Shown here piece after piece: positions 28,451 through 37,862 of a stretch of DNA of 64,000 nucleotides. Origin of the DNA: CALBPI01 sp942491885 (GTDB lineage: Bacteria; Pseudomonadota; Gammaproteobacteria; Steroidobacterales; Woeseiaceae); assembly GCA_942491885.1 (NCBI GenBank), contig CALOCQ010000008.1:62001-126000 (forward strand), in the 5' to 3' direction. The notes beneath the pieces are model-generated. The model saw only the letters and a program-made list of their open reading frames with translations. It made no database searches and was not told the DNA's origin. Each line of letters begins with the position of its first letter. Position 1 is the first letter of the stretch. The translations under genes and the position numbers were made by a program.

Positions 28451-29818
28451 TTAACGCGGCGTCAATGTGAGTCGCAAACCGTCCCGCGGTTTCGGAATCG
28501 GTAACGGCTGCATGTCCAGCACATGGTCGTCGGCCAGCGCGATGTCATAGCGGGTCACAAACTCTCTTAGTACCACCTTGGCCAGGATCAGCGCGAAGTG
28601 CATGCCGATGCATTTGTGGGCACCACCGCTGTAAGGGCAAAACGCGAACGCGTGGCGTTTGTGCTCGGCGCGTTCGGCTGAGAAGCGTTCCGGATCGAAC
28701 CGTTCCGGGTCGGTCCAGATCTCGGGGTCGTGGTGCGCGCCATCGGGCGAGACGCCAACCTGCACGTTGGCAGGTATGCGAACCCCCTGGTATTCGAACG
28801 ACTTGAGCGCGCGGCGGGGAATAAACGGCACCGGCCCCCACAGACGCAGTGCCTCGTTGAACAACCATTCGCTTTGCTGCATGTCGGGCAGACTGTTCGT
28901 AGCGGATAGCGCTCCGTCGCCCGCGCGGTTGCCTTCGTCGCGAAGACTCTGTTGCCACTGGGGGTGAGCGGCCAGCCCGTAGGCGGCGGTGGTCAGTGAG
29001 CTTGTCACCGTGTCGTGTGCGGCCATCATCAGGAAGATCATGTGATCGACGATATCGTCATCGCTGAAGCTCTTGCCCGCATCGTCGGTAGCATTACAAA
29101 GTCTCGTGAACATGTCCTTCTGTTCGCTGCCGCGCCGCGCCGGAATCTGTTCACGGAAGAACCGGCTCAGCATTTCGCGACCGCGAATGCCTTTCCAGAA
29201 GGCGAGCCCGGGTATCGGAACGCGAACCAGGGCCACGCTCGCCGAAACGCTGTCGACGAAAGCCTGGTTCAGCCGGTCAGCCTCGTCGCCGAGCTCAATG
29301 CCGAGGAAGGCGACCGCCGCGATATCGAGCGTCATTTGTTTGATGTTCGGGTAGAAGCGGAAGTCTTTCTGCGCGCCCCAGGTCGCCATTGAGCGCGCGG
29401 TGACCGCATGCATGTGTTGCATGTAGTACTCGAGCGCGTCTTTCTTGAACGCGGCCTGCATGATGCGCCGGTGGTAGCGGTGCTCGTCAAAGTCCATCAG
29501 CATCAGTCCGCGCCGGAACAGCCGACCAATGGTGTGGTCCCAGCCTTGCTCGCTTGAGAAGTTCTTGTCGCGGTCGAGCAGCACCAGCTCAAGTGCATCC
29601 ACACCGGCCAGCCCGACGGTGCGCTGGCCCAGAAAACGGGTGCGATAAACCGGCCCGTAGGTTTCTTTCATGCGCCGGCTAAGCGCGCGCGGGTTGCTGA
29701 GAAATTCCTTCGCGAGCCCGAAGAAGGGCAGGCCGTCTTCGCCCGGGATGTGCATGACATCATCACTGGCTGGGGGTGATTGGCGGATGTCTGTTGGTAA
29801 GACCGTGTGCACTGGCAT
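28451..29818 (-). CDS. Cytochrome P450
   Basis: 455-residue soluble bacterial P450 monooxygenase. I-helix oxygen-activation motif AAHDTVTSS, K-helix E-x-x-R in NEALRLWG, the PERFDPERF meander, and the heme-binding loop PYSGGAHKCIG with the thiolate cysteine. The first aromatic of the loop is Tyr where Phe is usual. No N-terminal membrane anchor is visible. No ferredoxin or reductase is adjacent, so electron partners must be encoded elsewhere. It is divergent from a TetR-type gene across an AT-rich region with palindromes. A substrate such as a steroid, terpene or fatty acid cannot be chosen from sequence alone. It lacks a clear ribosome site at ATG 29818; Met at 29755 is the alternative start. 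Confidence 0.9.
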   Translation of the reverse strand: MPVHTVLPTDIRQSPPASDDVMHIPGEDGLPFFGLAKEFLSNPRALSRRMKETYGPVYRTRFLGQRTVGLAGVDALELVLLDRDKNFSSEQGWDHTIGRLFRRGLMLMDFDEHRYHRRIMQAAFKKDALEYYMQHMHAVTARSMATWGAQKDFRFYPNIKQMTLDIAAVAFLGIELGDEADRLNQAFVDSVSASVALVRVPIPGLAFWKGIRGREMLSRFFREQIPARRGSEQKDMFTRLCNATDDAGKSFSDDDIVDHMIFLMMAAHDTVTSSLTTAAYGLAAHPQWQQSLRDEGNRAGDGALSATNSLPDMQQSEWLFNEALRLWGPVPFIPRRALKSFEYQGVRIPANVQVGVSPDGAHHDPEIWTDPERFDPERFSAERAEHKRHAFAFCPYSGGAHKCIGMHFALILAKVVLREFVTRYDIALADDHVLDMQPLPIPKPRDGLRLTLTPR

Positions 29819-30119
29819 TCAGTAGCAGCGATCATCTCGCATCGGGCATATCTCTATGTTGATGAAATCCGGGGAATATTAGGAAAGTTAATTAACTATT
29901 TGTTAAATATAGCCTTATAAAATCAGCATCCGCGCTATTCCAGACTTTACTTTAAGTTTTGGGGGGTCGCCGGGCGTGTCGCGCCGACTCACTCCACCCA
30001 TCCGGGTTAGTCGACTATACCACTTGCTTGTTGACAACAAGTATATAAATCGTCACTCTTACAGGGCGTCGCAATCGGAGTCCGTGAGAGACCTTTGGGG
30101 GCTGTACTGGGGCGTACAT
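29819..30119. promoter_or_regulatory. AT-rich divergent control region with two perfect palindromes
   Basis: About 300 bases between the P450 gene and the TetR gene, much richer in A+T than its surroundings. It contains AGTTAATTAACT (29886-29897, 12-bp perfect palindrome) and CTTGTTG-A-CAACAAG (30027-30041, 7-bp arms around one base) with TTGACA inside it (30031-30036) and TATATAAAT just downstream (30042-30050). These are plausible operators for the TetR product. Exact promoters cannot be fixed because the TTGACA and TATAAA spacing is not standard. Confidence 0.5.
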
Positions 30120-30784
30120 TTGAGTCAGTCGGACGAGGCGCTGGTGAATGCGTCAGAACGGCAGGCGAAAACACAGGCCGAACGCACAGCGATTTCTGAT
30201 CGCGCAATGATCGATGCTGCGGTCGAGTTGATTCTCGAGCGCGGCACTGACGGCACCACATTGCAGGCGATCGGTGAGCGGGCCGGCTACAGCCGCGGTC
30301 TCGCGACCTATCGCTTTGGCTCCAAGGCCGGTCTGTTTCAGCGAAGTCTCCAATACCATCCAGCTGCGCTGGATCGGCTATCTGAAAGAGCCGGTGAGCG
30401 AGCAGAGTCGGCGTCGATGCATTGTGTGCTGCGGCCGACGCCTACTTTCATTTCGTTAGCGATGCGCCTGAGGATATCCGTGTTCTTCATATCCTATATT
30501 ATGGTGGTGCGGCACCGAACTCCGATGTTCGCGGATTGGCCAAGCAGGCGTTCAGTCGCCAGATCAGCGATGCCGAGCAGTGGTTGATCGCGGGTATGCA
30601 GGCGGGCTCAGTGCGCGGCGATATTTCTGCGCGCGATGTGGCGGCCCAATACGTGGCGCATATCGCCGGCATCACCTACATCTGGCTGCTCAATCCGGCT
30701 GACGTCGATTTTGCGGCGATCCACCGAGAATTCAAGAAGACACTGCGCGCAAGACTGGCGGTCGGTGTCGAGAGTAATAGCTAA
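30120..30784 (+). pseudogene. TetR family regulator, two frame breaks
   Basis: N-terminal helix-turn-helix is intact: RAMIDAAVELILERGTDGTTLQAIGERAGYSRGLATYRFGSKAGLFQ. After LFQ, near 30342, one extra C moves the protein to the frame reading EVSNTIQLRWIGYLKEPVSEQS; near 30405 a second change moves it to the frame reading LCAAADAYFHFVSDAPEDIRVLHILYYGG, which runs to TAA 30782-30784. The start is uncertain: TTG 30120 or GTG 30144, with an open frame further up. It faces the P450 and lies 31 bases before the thiolase, and could control both. Both breaks may be consensus errors. Confidence 0.75.
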
Positions 30785-30815
30785 GATATTTTTAGGTTTT
30801 TGAGAGGTTCTTATT

Positions 30816-32024
30816 ATGGCTGACGCCTTTATTTATGATCACGTTCGCACACCACGCGGGCGCGGCAAATCCAGCGGATCGCTGCACCAGATCACCCCGA
30901 TCAATCTGACCTCACAAATGCTGTCGGCACTGCGTGACCGCAATGAGCTCGACACCAGCTATCTCGACGACGTCGTGCTCGGTTGTGTCTCGCCGGTGGG
31001 TGAGCAGGGTGCGGATATCGCACGGGTTGCTGTGCTGACCGCCGGCTATGCGCAAAACGTGCCGGGCAAGCAGCTCAACCGTTTCTGTGCATCCGGGCTG
31101 GAAGCCGTGAACACGGCCGCATCGCAGATCATGGCGGGCCAGTCGGACCTGGCTATCGGTGGCGGCGTCGAATGCATGTCGCGCGTGCCGATGGGCTCCG
31201 ACTCCGGGGCCATGGCGGCTGACCCGCGCGTCGCCTATGACACCTATTTTGCACCGCAGGGCATTGGCGCCGACCTGATCGCCACCAAATACGGCTTCAC
31301 GCGTGACGACGTCGATGCCTATGCGGCCGAGAGTCAGGCACGCGCGGCGAACGCCTGGGATCAAGGCTACTTCAAGAACTCGGTTATCCCGGTTCGCGAC
31401 CAGCTTGGTATGACCCTGCTGGATCGCGACGAGCACATGCGCCCCGGCACCAGCAAGGAAGATCTGGCCAACCTGAATGCGGCGTTTGCTATCCCGGGCG
31501 AGCAGGCCGGCTTTGATGCGGTGGCATTGCAACGCTATCCCGAAATCGAGCAGATCAACCACGTACATACCGGCGGCAACTCGAGCGGTATTGTCGACGG
31601 CGCCGCGGGCGTACTGGTGGGTAGCAAGGATATCGGCGACGCGCTGGGGCTGAAGCCGCGCGCGCGGATCCGTGGCTTTGCCTCGATCGGCAGCGAGCCG
31701 ACCATCATGCTGACCGGTCCGGCACCGTCGGCAGAGAAAGTACTGAAGCGTTGCGGTATGACAACCAGGGACATCGATCTGTTCGAGTTGAACGAGGCTT
31801 TTGCGTCGGTCGTCTTGTTATTCATGCACCTGATGGATGTTGATCACGACAAAATAAACGTCAATGGCGGCGCGATCGCGATGGGCCACCCGCTCGGCGC
31901 GACCGGGGCGATGATTCTCGGCACCGTGCTCGACGAACTCGAGCGCCGCGACCTCAGCACTGCGCTGGTTAACCTCTGTGTCGGCGCCGGTATGGGCACC
32001 GCAACGATCATCGAACGCGTATAG
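30816..32024 (+). CDS. Acetyl-CoA C-acyltransferase (3-ketoacyl-CoA thiolase)
   Basis: Thiolytic cleavage of 3-ketoacyl-CoA, last step of beta-oxidation. The 402-residue protein has the acylated Cys91 (NRFCASGLEA), H358 in GGAIAMGHPLGATGA and the second catalytic Cys388 in LCVGAGMG. The thiolase signature GNSSGIVDGAA is present. A ribosome site GAGAGG precedes ATG 30816. The FadJ-like gene follows after 27 bases, giving a thiolase-hydratase/dehydrogenase pair equivalent to FadI-FadJ or FadA-FadB. Confidence 0.93.
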   Translation: MADAFIYDHVRTPRGRGKSSGSLHQITPINLTSQMLSALRDRNELDTSYLDDVVLGCVSPVGEQGADIARVAVLTAGYAQNVPGKQLNRFCASGLEAVNTAASQIMAGQSDLAIGGGVECMSRVPMGSDSGAMAADPRVAYDTYFAPQGIGADLIATKYGFTRDDVDAYAAESQARAANAWDQGYFKNSVIPVRDQLGMTLLDRDEHMRPGTSKEDLANLNAAFAIPGEQAGFDAVALQRYPEIEQINHVHTGGNSSGIVDGAAGVLVGSKDIGDALGLKPRARIRGFASIGSEPTIMLTGPAPSAEKVLKRCGMTTRDIDLFELNEAFASVVLLFMHLMDVDHDKINVNGGAIAMGHPLGATGAMILGTVLDELERRDLSTALVNLCVGAGMGTATIIERV

Positions 32025-32051
32025 AACGCGTCACTCAGTAAGGATCAAGTT

Positions 32052-34223
32052 ATGAAAACGATTGACTACAATCTCGACAAGGACGGCGTTGCCATTCTGA
32101 CGATCGACGTCAAAGACCGTTCGATGAACGTGCTGACCCCGGATCTGATCAACGATCTCGAGGCGTCGCTCGAAAAAATCGTCGCCGATGACAACGTCAA
32201 AGGGGCGGTACTGACCTCCGCTAAGGACTCATTTGTCGCGGGTGCCGACCTGATGCAGATGGTCAATGCCTACGAAGACGGGCGCAGCGCAGAGCAAAAA
32301 TACCAGCAGTCGCGTTCGTTCCAGACGCTGCTGAGACGCATTGAAACCTCAGGCAAGCCGTTCGCCGCGGCCATCAATGGCACGGCGCTCGGCGGTGGGC
32401 TGGAAATCTGCCTTGCCTGCCATTACCGCGTTGCGGCCGACAACCCCAAGTCGGTGCTCGGTTTACCCGAAGTCAAAGTCGGTTTGCTGCCCGGTGGCGG
32501 TGGTACCCAGCGCTTGCCGCGCCTGATCGGCCAGCAGGCGGCCCTGCAGCTGATGACTCAGGGTAGCCATGTGGCACCGAAGAAAGCGCTGGAGCATGGC
32601 TTCGTTGACGCTGTCGTGGCGCCCGACGACTGCGTCGCTGCGGCGAAACAATGGATCCTCGACGTGGGCAATGCGGTGCAGCCCTGGGACCAGAAGGGCT
32701 TCAAGGTGCCTGGCGGTGCCGGTCTGATGCACCCCGGGTCGATACAGACACTGATGATCGGCACCGCGCTGGTCGCCAAGGAAACCAGCCACAATTATCC
32801 CGCGCCGATTGCCATCCTGTCGTGCGTTTACGAAGGCTGCGTGCTGCCCATGGACACGGCGCTGGATATTGAGTCGAAGTATTTTGTCTCTTTGTTGATG
32901 GATCCGGTCGCGCGCAACCTGACGCGCACGCTGTTCATCAACAAGGGCGCGGCCGACAAACTGGTGCGCCGCCCGCGGGGAGTCGACAAGACGCAGGTGC
33001 AAAAACTCGGCATTCTGGGTGCCGGCATGATGGGTGCAGGTGTTGCCTATGTATCGGCGCGCGCGAAAATGCAGGTCGTGTTGCTGGACCGTGACAAGGC
33101 GGCGGCTGAGAAGGGCAAGGACTATTCACGTGCGCTGCTGCAAAAGCAGATTGATCGCGGACGCAGCACCGCGGACAAGGCGGAGGCGATTCTCGAGCGC
33201 ATCGTGACCACCGACGACTACGCGGCGCTTGAAGGCTGTGACCTCATCATCGAGGCGGTGTTTGAAGATCGCGGCATCAAGGCCGACGTCACCGCCAAGA
33301 CCGAAGCGGTGATTCCGGAAACGGCCATCTTCGCCTCGAATACATCGACGCTGCCGATCACCGGCCTGGCCGAAGCGTCGCAGCGGCCTGAGCAGTTCAT
33401 CGGCATTCACTTCTTCTCGCCGGTCGACAAGATGCCACTGGTCGAAGTGATCCTCGGCGAGAAAACGGGCGACCGTGCGACCGCCGTTGCGCTTGACTAT
33501 GTGCAGCAGATTCGCAAGACGCCGATCGTCGTCAACGACAGCCGGGGCTTCTACACCTCGCGGGTGTTCGGCACCTACACCAACGAAGGCATGACGATGG
33601 TCGCCGAGGGTATCAACCCTGCGCTGATCGAGAATGTCGCCAAGCAGGCCGGCATGGCCGTTGGTCCGTTGGCGGTCATGGACGAGGTCTCGCTGGAGCT
33701 CGGCTATCACGTTGCCAAGGCAACGGCCGAGGCGATGGGCGACGACTTCAAGCCGAACACCGCGGCGCCGGTGATCACGCGGTTTGTCGAAGACCTTGAT
33801 CGTCGCGGCAAACGTTTCGGCAAGGGTTTCTACGACTATCCGGAAGGCGGCAAGAAACGCCTCTGGAGCGGACTTGCCGATGTCTACCCGCATGCTGACA
33901 AGCAACCGACGCCGGACGAAGTGAAAAAGCGTTTGTTGTATGTGCAGGCGCTCGATACGGTTCGTTGTCTGGACGAAGGTGTGATCACGCATCCGGCGGA
34001 TGGTGACATCGGCTCGATTCTTGGCTGGGGCTTTCCCCCGTACACCGGCGGCACGTTGTCGTTGATCGAGACGGTCGGCTTGCAGGCATTCGTCGATGAG
34101 TGTGACCGCATGACGGAAGCCTATGGCGAACGATTCACCGTTCCCGATAGTTTGCGGGCACGCGCCAAAAACGGACAAGGTTTTTATTCCGACCCAAATG
34201 ATCAGGCGCGCAGCGCAGCTTAG
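32052..34223 (+). CDS. fadJ: Bifunctional enoyl-CoA hydratase / 3-hydroxyacyl-CoA dehydrogenase (FadJ-like)
   Basis: Alpha subunit of the fatty-acid oxidation complex, 723 residues. The N-terminal crotonase domain (about 1-190) has SFVAGADLMQM, NGTALGGGLEICLACHYR and the glutamate-bearing GLPEVKVGLLPGGGGTQRLPR. The NAD-binding domain starts at about residue 318 (LGILGAGMMGAGVA), with the dehydrogenase histidine in GIHFFSPVDKMPLVE (about 452) and the C-terminal domain ending RAKNGQGFY. Length and order fit FadJ/FadB; FadJ is preferred because it follows the thiolase in the same order as fadI-fadJ. Confidence 0.92.
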   Translation: MKTIDYNLDKDGVAILTIDVKDRSMNVLTPDLINDLEASLEKIVADDNVKGAVLTSAKDSFVAGADLMQMVNAYEDGRSAEQKYQQSRSFQTLLRRIETSGKPFAAAINGTALGGGLEICLACHYRVAADNPKSVLGLPEVKVGLLPGGGGTQRLPRLIGQQAALQLMTQGSHVAPKKALEHGFVDAVVAPDDCVAAAKQWILDVGNAVQPWDQKGFKVPGGAGLMHPGSIQTLMIGTALVAKETSHNYPAPIAILSCVYEGCVLPMDTALDIESKYFVSLLMDPVARNLTRTLFINKGAADKLVRRPRGVDKTQVQKLGILGAGMMGAGVAYVSARAKMQVVLLDRDKAAAEKGKDYSRALLQKQIDRGRSTADKAEAILERIVTTDDYAALEGCDLIIEAVFEDRGIKADVTAKTEAVIPETAIFASNTSTLPITGLAEASQRPEQFIGIHFFSPVDKMPLVEVILGEKTGDRATAVALDYVQQIRKTPIVVNDSRGFYTSRVFGTYTNEGMTMVAEGINPALIENVAKQAGMAVGPLAVMDEVSLELGYHVAKATAEAMGDDFKPNTAAPVITRFVEDLDRRGKRFGKGFYDYPEGGKKRLWSGLADVYPHADKQPTPDEVKKRLLYVQALDTVRCLDEGVITHPADGDIGSILGWGFPPYTGGTLSLIETVGLQAFVDECDRMTEAYGERFTVPDSLRARAKNGQGFYSDPNDQARSAA

Positions 34224-34235
34224 GGGCTTAAGTTT

Positions 34236-35018
34236 ATGAGTGATGACAGAATCGTCCATTACAACGTCGACGGTCAGGTCGCGATTATCGCGATCAACCG
34301 CCCGGACGCGATGAATTCCTTCACCAAGGCCTTGCGCCACGAGCTCATCGAAGCGCTACGCAAGGCAGGCAGCGATATCGATATCCGGGTTGTCATCCTG
34401 ACCGGCATCGGGCGTGCCTTTTCGGCGGGGGCTGATCTGAGTGCGGGTTTTCCCGACGACATGACGATTGAGCAGCAGCTGCAACGCGAATACCGCCCGG
34501 CCTTCGATGAAATCATGACGATGCCGAAGCCGGTGATAGCGGCAATCAACGGCGCCGCGGCCGGCATTGGTATGTCGTTCGCTCTGGCCTGTGATCTCGC
34601 GGTGATGGGCGAGAAGGCGTTCATGTTGGCGCCGTTTTCGACGATCTCACTGGTGCCCGATGGCGGTGCAAACTGGTTCCTGCAAAAACAGCTCGGCTAC
34701 AAACGCGCCTATCAGCTGTGTGTCGAGGGCGAACGTATTGATTCGGCTCGCTGCCTCGAATGGGGTCTCGTCAACCGTGTCGTCGCCAATGATGACGTAG
34801 TGACCAATGCCACCGCCTGGGCGCATTCGTTGTGCGAGCGCGCGCCGTTATCGCTGACAGCAACCAAGCAGGCCATGCGACACGCCGAGGGCAGCGATTG
34901 GGCCTCCACGTTTGATCTTGAGGCGAGAATGCAGACGGGGCTCGTCGGCTCCGTGGACAATCGTGAGGGCGTCGAGGCTTTTTTTGAAAAACGCAATCCG
35001 GTCTTTAAGGGCCAGTGA
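34236..35018 (+). CDS. Enoyl-CoA hydratase/isomerase family protein
   Basis: 260-residue crotonase similar to PaaG/2-(1,2-epoxy-1,2-dihydrophenyl)acetyl-CoA isomerase-type members. Oxyanion-hole motifs AFSAGADLSAGF and AINGAAAGIGMSFALACDL are clear; the active-site stretch FSTISLVPDGGANWFLQKQLG has Asp where hydratases have Glu, as in the isomerase group. It begins 12 bases after fadJ and belongs to the thiolase-fadJ operon. Confidence 0.87.
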   Translation: MSDDRIVHYNVDGQVAIIAINRPDAMNSFTKALRHELIEALRKAGSDIDIRVVILTGIGRAFSAGADLSAGFPDDMTIEQQLQREYRPAFDEIMTMPKPVIAAINGAAAGIGMSFALACDLAVMGEKAFMLAPFSTISLVPDGGANWFLQKQLGYKRAYQLCVEGERIDSARCLEWGLVNRVVANDDVVTNATAWAHSLCERAPLSLTATKQAMRHAEGSDWASTFDLEARMQTGLVGSVDNREGVEAFFEKRNPVFKGQ

Positions 35019-35057
35019 ATTTGAACGGCCTGCATCAGGCCCGATGGAGAAAGACTG

Positions 35058-36251
35058 ATGGAACGTAATTGTTACAACGAAGATCACGAGATGTTTCGCG
35101 ATGCGGTACGTGCATTCATGATCAACGAAATACAACCGCACGCCGAGCGCTGGCGTGATGCCGGTATCGTCGACCGCGAGGCGTTCGCTAAGGCGGGTGA
35201 GCAAGGCATGTTGTTGATGTGGGCCGACGAGAAGTACGGCGGCGCAGGTGTTACGGATTTCCGCTACGAGCAGATTCTTATCGAAGAGTTAGCCAAGTAT
35301 GGCGACCCGGGATTCTTCATCACGCTGCACTCGCGGTTGGTCGCACCCTACATCGGTGAGCTCGGTAGCGAGGAGCAAAAGCAACGCTGGTTGCCCAAGT
35401 GTATTTCCGGCGAGAATATTCTCGCCATCGCGATGACCGAGCCCGGTGCGGGCAGCGATGTCGCGGGCATGAAGACGCGCGCCGTCGACAAAGGTGATCA
35501 CTGGCTGTTGAACGGTTCGAAAACCTATATCTCGAACGGTATCAACGCCGATCTTGTCATCGTTGCGGCACGCACGGTGCCGGAATCGAGCCATGGTCTT
35601 GGCCTGTTTGTCGTGGAACGCGGCATGGACGGTTTCGAGCGCGGACGTAACCTGAAGAAGATGGGTCTCGCCGCGCAGGATACCGCGGAGCTGTTCTTCA
35701 ACGACGTGAAGATTCCCAAGGAGAACGTGCTCGGTGATCCGACGCGTGGTTTCTACCACCTGATGCAGTTTCTGGCCGAAGAGCGTCTGCTCGGCGCGGT
35801 CGGCTATTTGGCCGCATCGCAGCATGCGTTCGATATCACGATGGATTTCATCAAGGAACGCAAAGCCTTCGGTCAGACCGTCGCGGACTTTCAGAACACA
35901 CGCTTCAAAATGGCGGATATGCGCACCGAAATCGACATCGCGCAGGTCTATCTGGACCGCTGTGTCGAAGAACACAACAAGGGCCAGTTGACGCCGGAGA
36001 TGGCCGCGCGCATCAAGCTGTTCGGCAGCGAGATGGAAGGGCGTGTCATGGACACTTGCGTGCAGTTGCACGGGGGCGCCGGTTACATGGACGAATACCA
36101 GATCTCGCGGATGTTTACCGATGCGCGCGTGTCGCGTATCTACGCCGGAAGTTCCGAAATCATGCGCGAGATCATCGCCCGTTCGATCGGTCTAGACCCG
36201 CGCAAAAAGTCGCCGAAAGCGGTCGCTAAAGGTCGCGCTGACGCGGCCTGA
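35058..36251 (+). CDS. Acyl-CoA dehydrogenase (LCAD/IVD-type active site)
   Basis: FAD flavoenzyme for the first step of beta-oxidation, 397 residues. ACAD signature 1 is AMTEPGAGSDVAGMKT (125-140), signature 2 is QLHGGAGYMDEYQISRMFTDARV. The position that carries the catalytic Glu in medium/short-chain enzymes is Ala here (IYAGSSEIM), while a Glu is present in AEERLL (E242), the site used by long-chain and isovaleryl-CoA dehydrogenases. A long- or branched-chain substrate is therefore inferred. It lies 39 bases after the crotonase and its last 26 bases overlap the convergent methyltransferase gene. Confidence 0.92.
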   Translation: MERNCYNEDHEMFRDAVRAFMINEIQPHAERWRDAGIVDREAFAKAGEQGMLLMWADEKYGGAGVTDFRYEQILIEELAKYGDPGFFITLHSRLVAPYIGELGSEEQKQRWLPKCISGENILAIAMTEPGAGSDVAGMKTRAVDKGDHWLLNGSKTYISNGINADLVIVAARTVPESSHGLGLFVVERGMDGFERGRNLKKMGLAAQDTAELFFNDVKIPKENVLGDPTRGFYHLMQFLAEERLLGAVGYLAASQHAFDITMDFIKERKAFGQTVADFQNTRFKMADMRTEIDIAQVYLDRCVEEHNKGQLTPEMAARIKLFGSEMEGRVMDTCVQLHGGAGYMDEYQISRMFTDARVSRIYAGSSEIMREIIARSIGLDPRKKSPKAVAKGRADAA

Positions 36252-36792
36252 TAAGCCACAGCACAGGGCCGTCGCCGCTTGCGGCGGCGTGTTCTGTCAC
36301 GTAGCGCTGCGCGCACAACTGCGCGATGTGCCGGGCGACCGCCTGCGCTTCGTCAGCGCCGCCCGTATGACCGCGATAGGCCATGACGCTGACAATACCG
36401 TCCGCCGCGAGCATGCCCAGTGCGGCATCGATCGCCTTCAGCGTCGTCGTGGCGTCCGAGATCAGTTGTTTGTCGCTGCCCGGCAAGAAGCCCAGATTGA
36501 ACATCACCGCCTTCACACGACCGTGTGCGCTTGTCGGAATGCGCTCTGCCATCACCGAGTGGCACGCTTCGATCAAGGTTACGCGGTCAGCCAGATTATT
36601 CTCTTGCAACCGACGCCGCGTCGCGTCAATCGCGACGCCCTGTATATCGAACGCATACACGTGTCCTTGCTTGCCGCACAGGCGCGCAAGAAACGCGCTG
36701 TCATAGCCATTGCCCGCGGTCGCATCGATCGCAATCCCGCCATTTGACAGATGCGAGGTGACGGCCTCGTGTGCGCGCTGCGTCAGTCGCAT
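36226..36792 (-). CDS. mnmM: Class I methyltransferase, MnmM/YtqB-like (probable tRNA mnm5s2U34 methyltransferase)
   Basis: 188 residues. The SAM motif I is DATAGNG (23-29), then FDIQ; the family hallmark MFNLGFLPGSDK is at 97-108, followed by TTLKAIDAALGMLAADG and YRGHTGG. These match the YtqB family, shown in Bacillus subtilis to methylate nm5s2U34 of tRNA (MnmM). In most gammaproteobacteria that step belongs to the C-terminally fused MnmC. Here the gene is preceded, with a 10-base overlap, by a stand-alone FAD oxidoreductase, so the pair may replace MnmC. Family assignment is firm; the tRNA role here is inferred. Confidence 0.8.
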   Translation of the reverse strand: MRLTQRAHEAVTSHLSNGGIAIDATAGNGYDSAFLARLCGKQGHVYAFDIQGVAIDATRRRLQENNLADRVTLIEACHSVMAERIPTSAHGRVKAVMFNLGFLPGSDKQLISDATTTLKAIDAALGMLAADGIVSVMAYRGHTGGADEAQAVARHIAQLCAQRYVTEHAAASGDGPVLWLIRPRQRDL

Positions 36793-37862
36793 TGCGATTG
36801 TGCGATGCGGGTTGCCAGATCAAAGCGCGGCTCGATCGCCACGTTGTCCACAATGTGTGCGGCAAGTTGCCGCGAGACCGTCGGTGCAAACAGCGCGCCC
36901 TTCGAGCCAAGGCCATTCAGCATCAGCACACGCGCTGTCTCGGCGCTTGCACCGGCGACGGGCATTCTGCCGCTGATGATTGGCCGCACGCCCGCCGCCT
37001 GCCCGACGATGTCGTAGTCGGCTTGCAGCACGCCTTGAAGTTTAGCCGTCAGATCATCACGCGCCGACTTTGTCGTCACGCCGTCCAATGCGTCCCACTC
37101 ATAGGTGGCACCTGCGAGAAAAAGCCCGGAGCCCGTCGGGGTGATCCACATGCCATTGGCATGTACGGTGCCGATCGCGCCGAAGCCGCGACAGCGGATC
37201 GTCAGGATCTGACCCTTGGCCGGCCGCCAGCCGAGACCTTTGAAAAACGGATTATGCATGTCCGCATAGCCACGACAGAACACCAGCCGGTCGGCGCGCA
37301 TACCGAGCGAGGGTATTTCGACGCCAGACTTGGTAATCGTCAGCTGATCCGGCTCAATGTCGACGTTGGCGAATACGCCCAGTGACTTCAGCTTTTGTCT
37401 GATGGTCTCAACATAGCCTTGTGCATCGAGCCGCGCGGCCTGCGGCATCGCTGTGATCGTGGGGCATTCGACGAGGCCGGCGGGTGGCGCCTCGTTGTAG
37501 TCTTGCATCAGCTCGAGCAGCGCGCTGTCAGCCTCCTGCCAGGCGCGCGTTTCGGGCACTGCGCTGATCAGTCGTAGTGCGGGTTGCTCAGTGAGTAGGG
37601 CGGTACCGCACCGGTCATCAACCTGCCGGTAGTGCGCGAGCGCATGTTCTATGAGGCGGTCAAAGTCTTTTTGCGGCTTGAGCTTGGCACCGGTGACCGG
37701 CGTTATCAGCCCCGCGGCAACGCGCGATGCGCCGCCCGGAAAGTCGGTATCAAAAACACGTACGCGGAGTCCGCGCTCAATAAGTGTCAGCGCGAGGGTT
37801 GAGCCGGCGAGGCCCTGGCCGACTATGAATACGTCGACATCGTCGCTTGTCGTGTTAGTCAT
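36783..37862 (-). CDS. FAD-dependent oxidoreductase of DAO family (MnmC(o)/MnmL-like)
   Basis: 359-residue glycine-oxidase-type flavoprotein. N-terminal dinucleotide motif VGQGLAGSTLALTL (14-27), acidic end of strand 2 (RVFDTD), SRVAAGLITPVTG, and the C-terminal FAD motif region RPIISGRMPVAG ... LNGLGSKGALFAP. The same fold forms the oxidase half of MnmC, which turns cmnm5(s2)U34 into nm5(s2)U34. Overlaps with an MnmM-like methyltransferase gene downstream and with arfB upstream place it in a translation-related operon, which supports a tRNA role over amino-acid catabolism. Substrate remains unproven. Confidence 0.8.
   Translation of the reverse strand: MTNTTSDDVDVFIVGQGLAGSTLALTLIERGLRVRVFDTDFPGGASRVAAGLITPVTGAKLKPQKDFDRLIEHALAHYRQVDDRCGTALLTEQPALRLISAVPETRAWQEADSALLELMQDYNEAPPAGLVECPTITAMPQAARLDAQGYVETIRQKLKSLGVFANVDIEPDQLTITKSGVEIPSLGMRADRLVFCRGYADMHNPFFKGLGWRPAKGQILTIRCRGFGAIGTVHANGMWITPTGSGLFLAGATYEWDALDGVTTKSARDDLTAKLQGVLQADYDIVGQAAGVRPIISGRMPVAGASAETARVLMLNGLGSKGALFAPTVSRQLAAHIVDNVAIEPRFDLATRIAQSQCD

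Noticed and set aside
33126..34340. 404-codon minus-strand open frame
   Set aside because: Antisense shadow of the FadJ-like gene, whose product is unmistakable.
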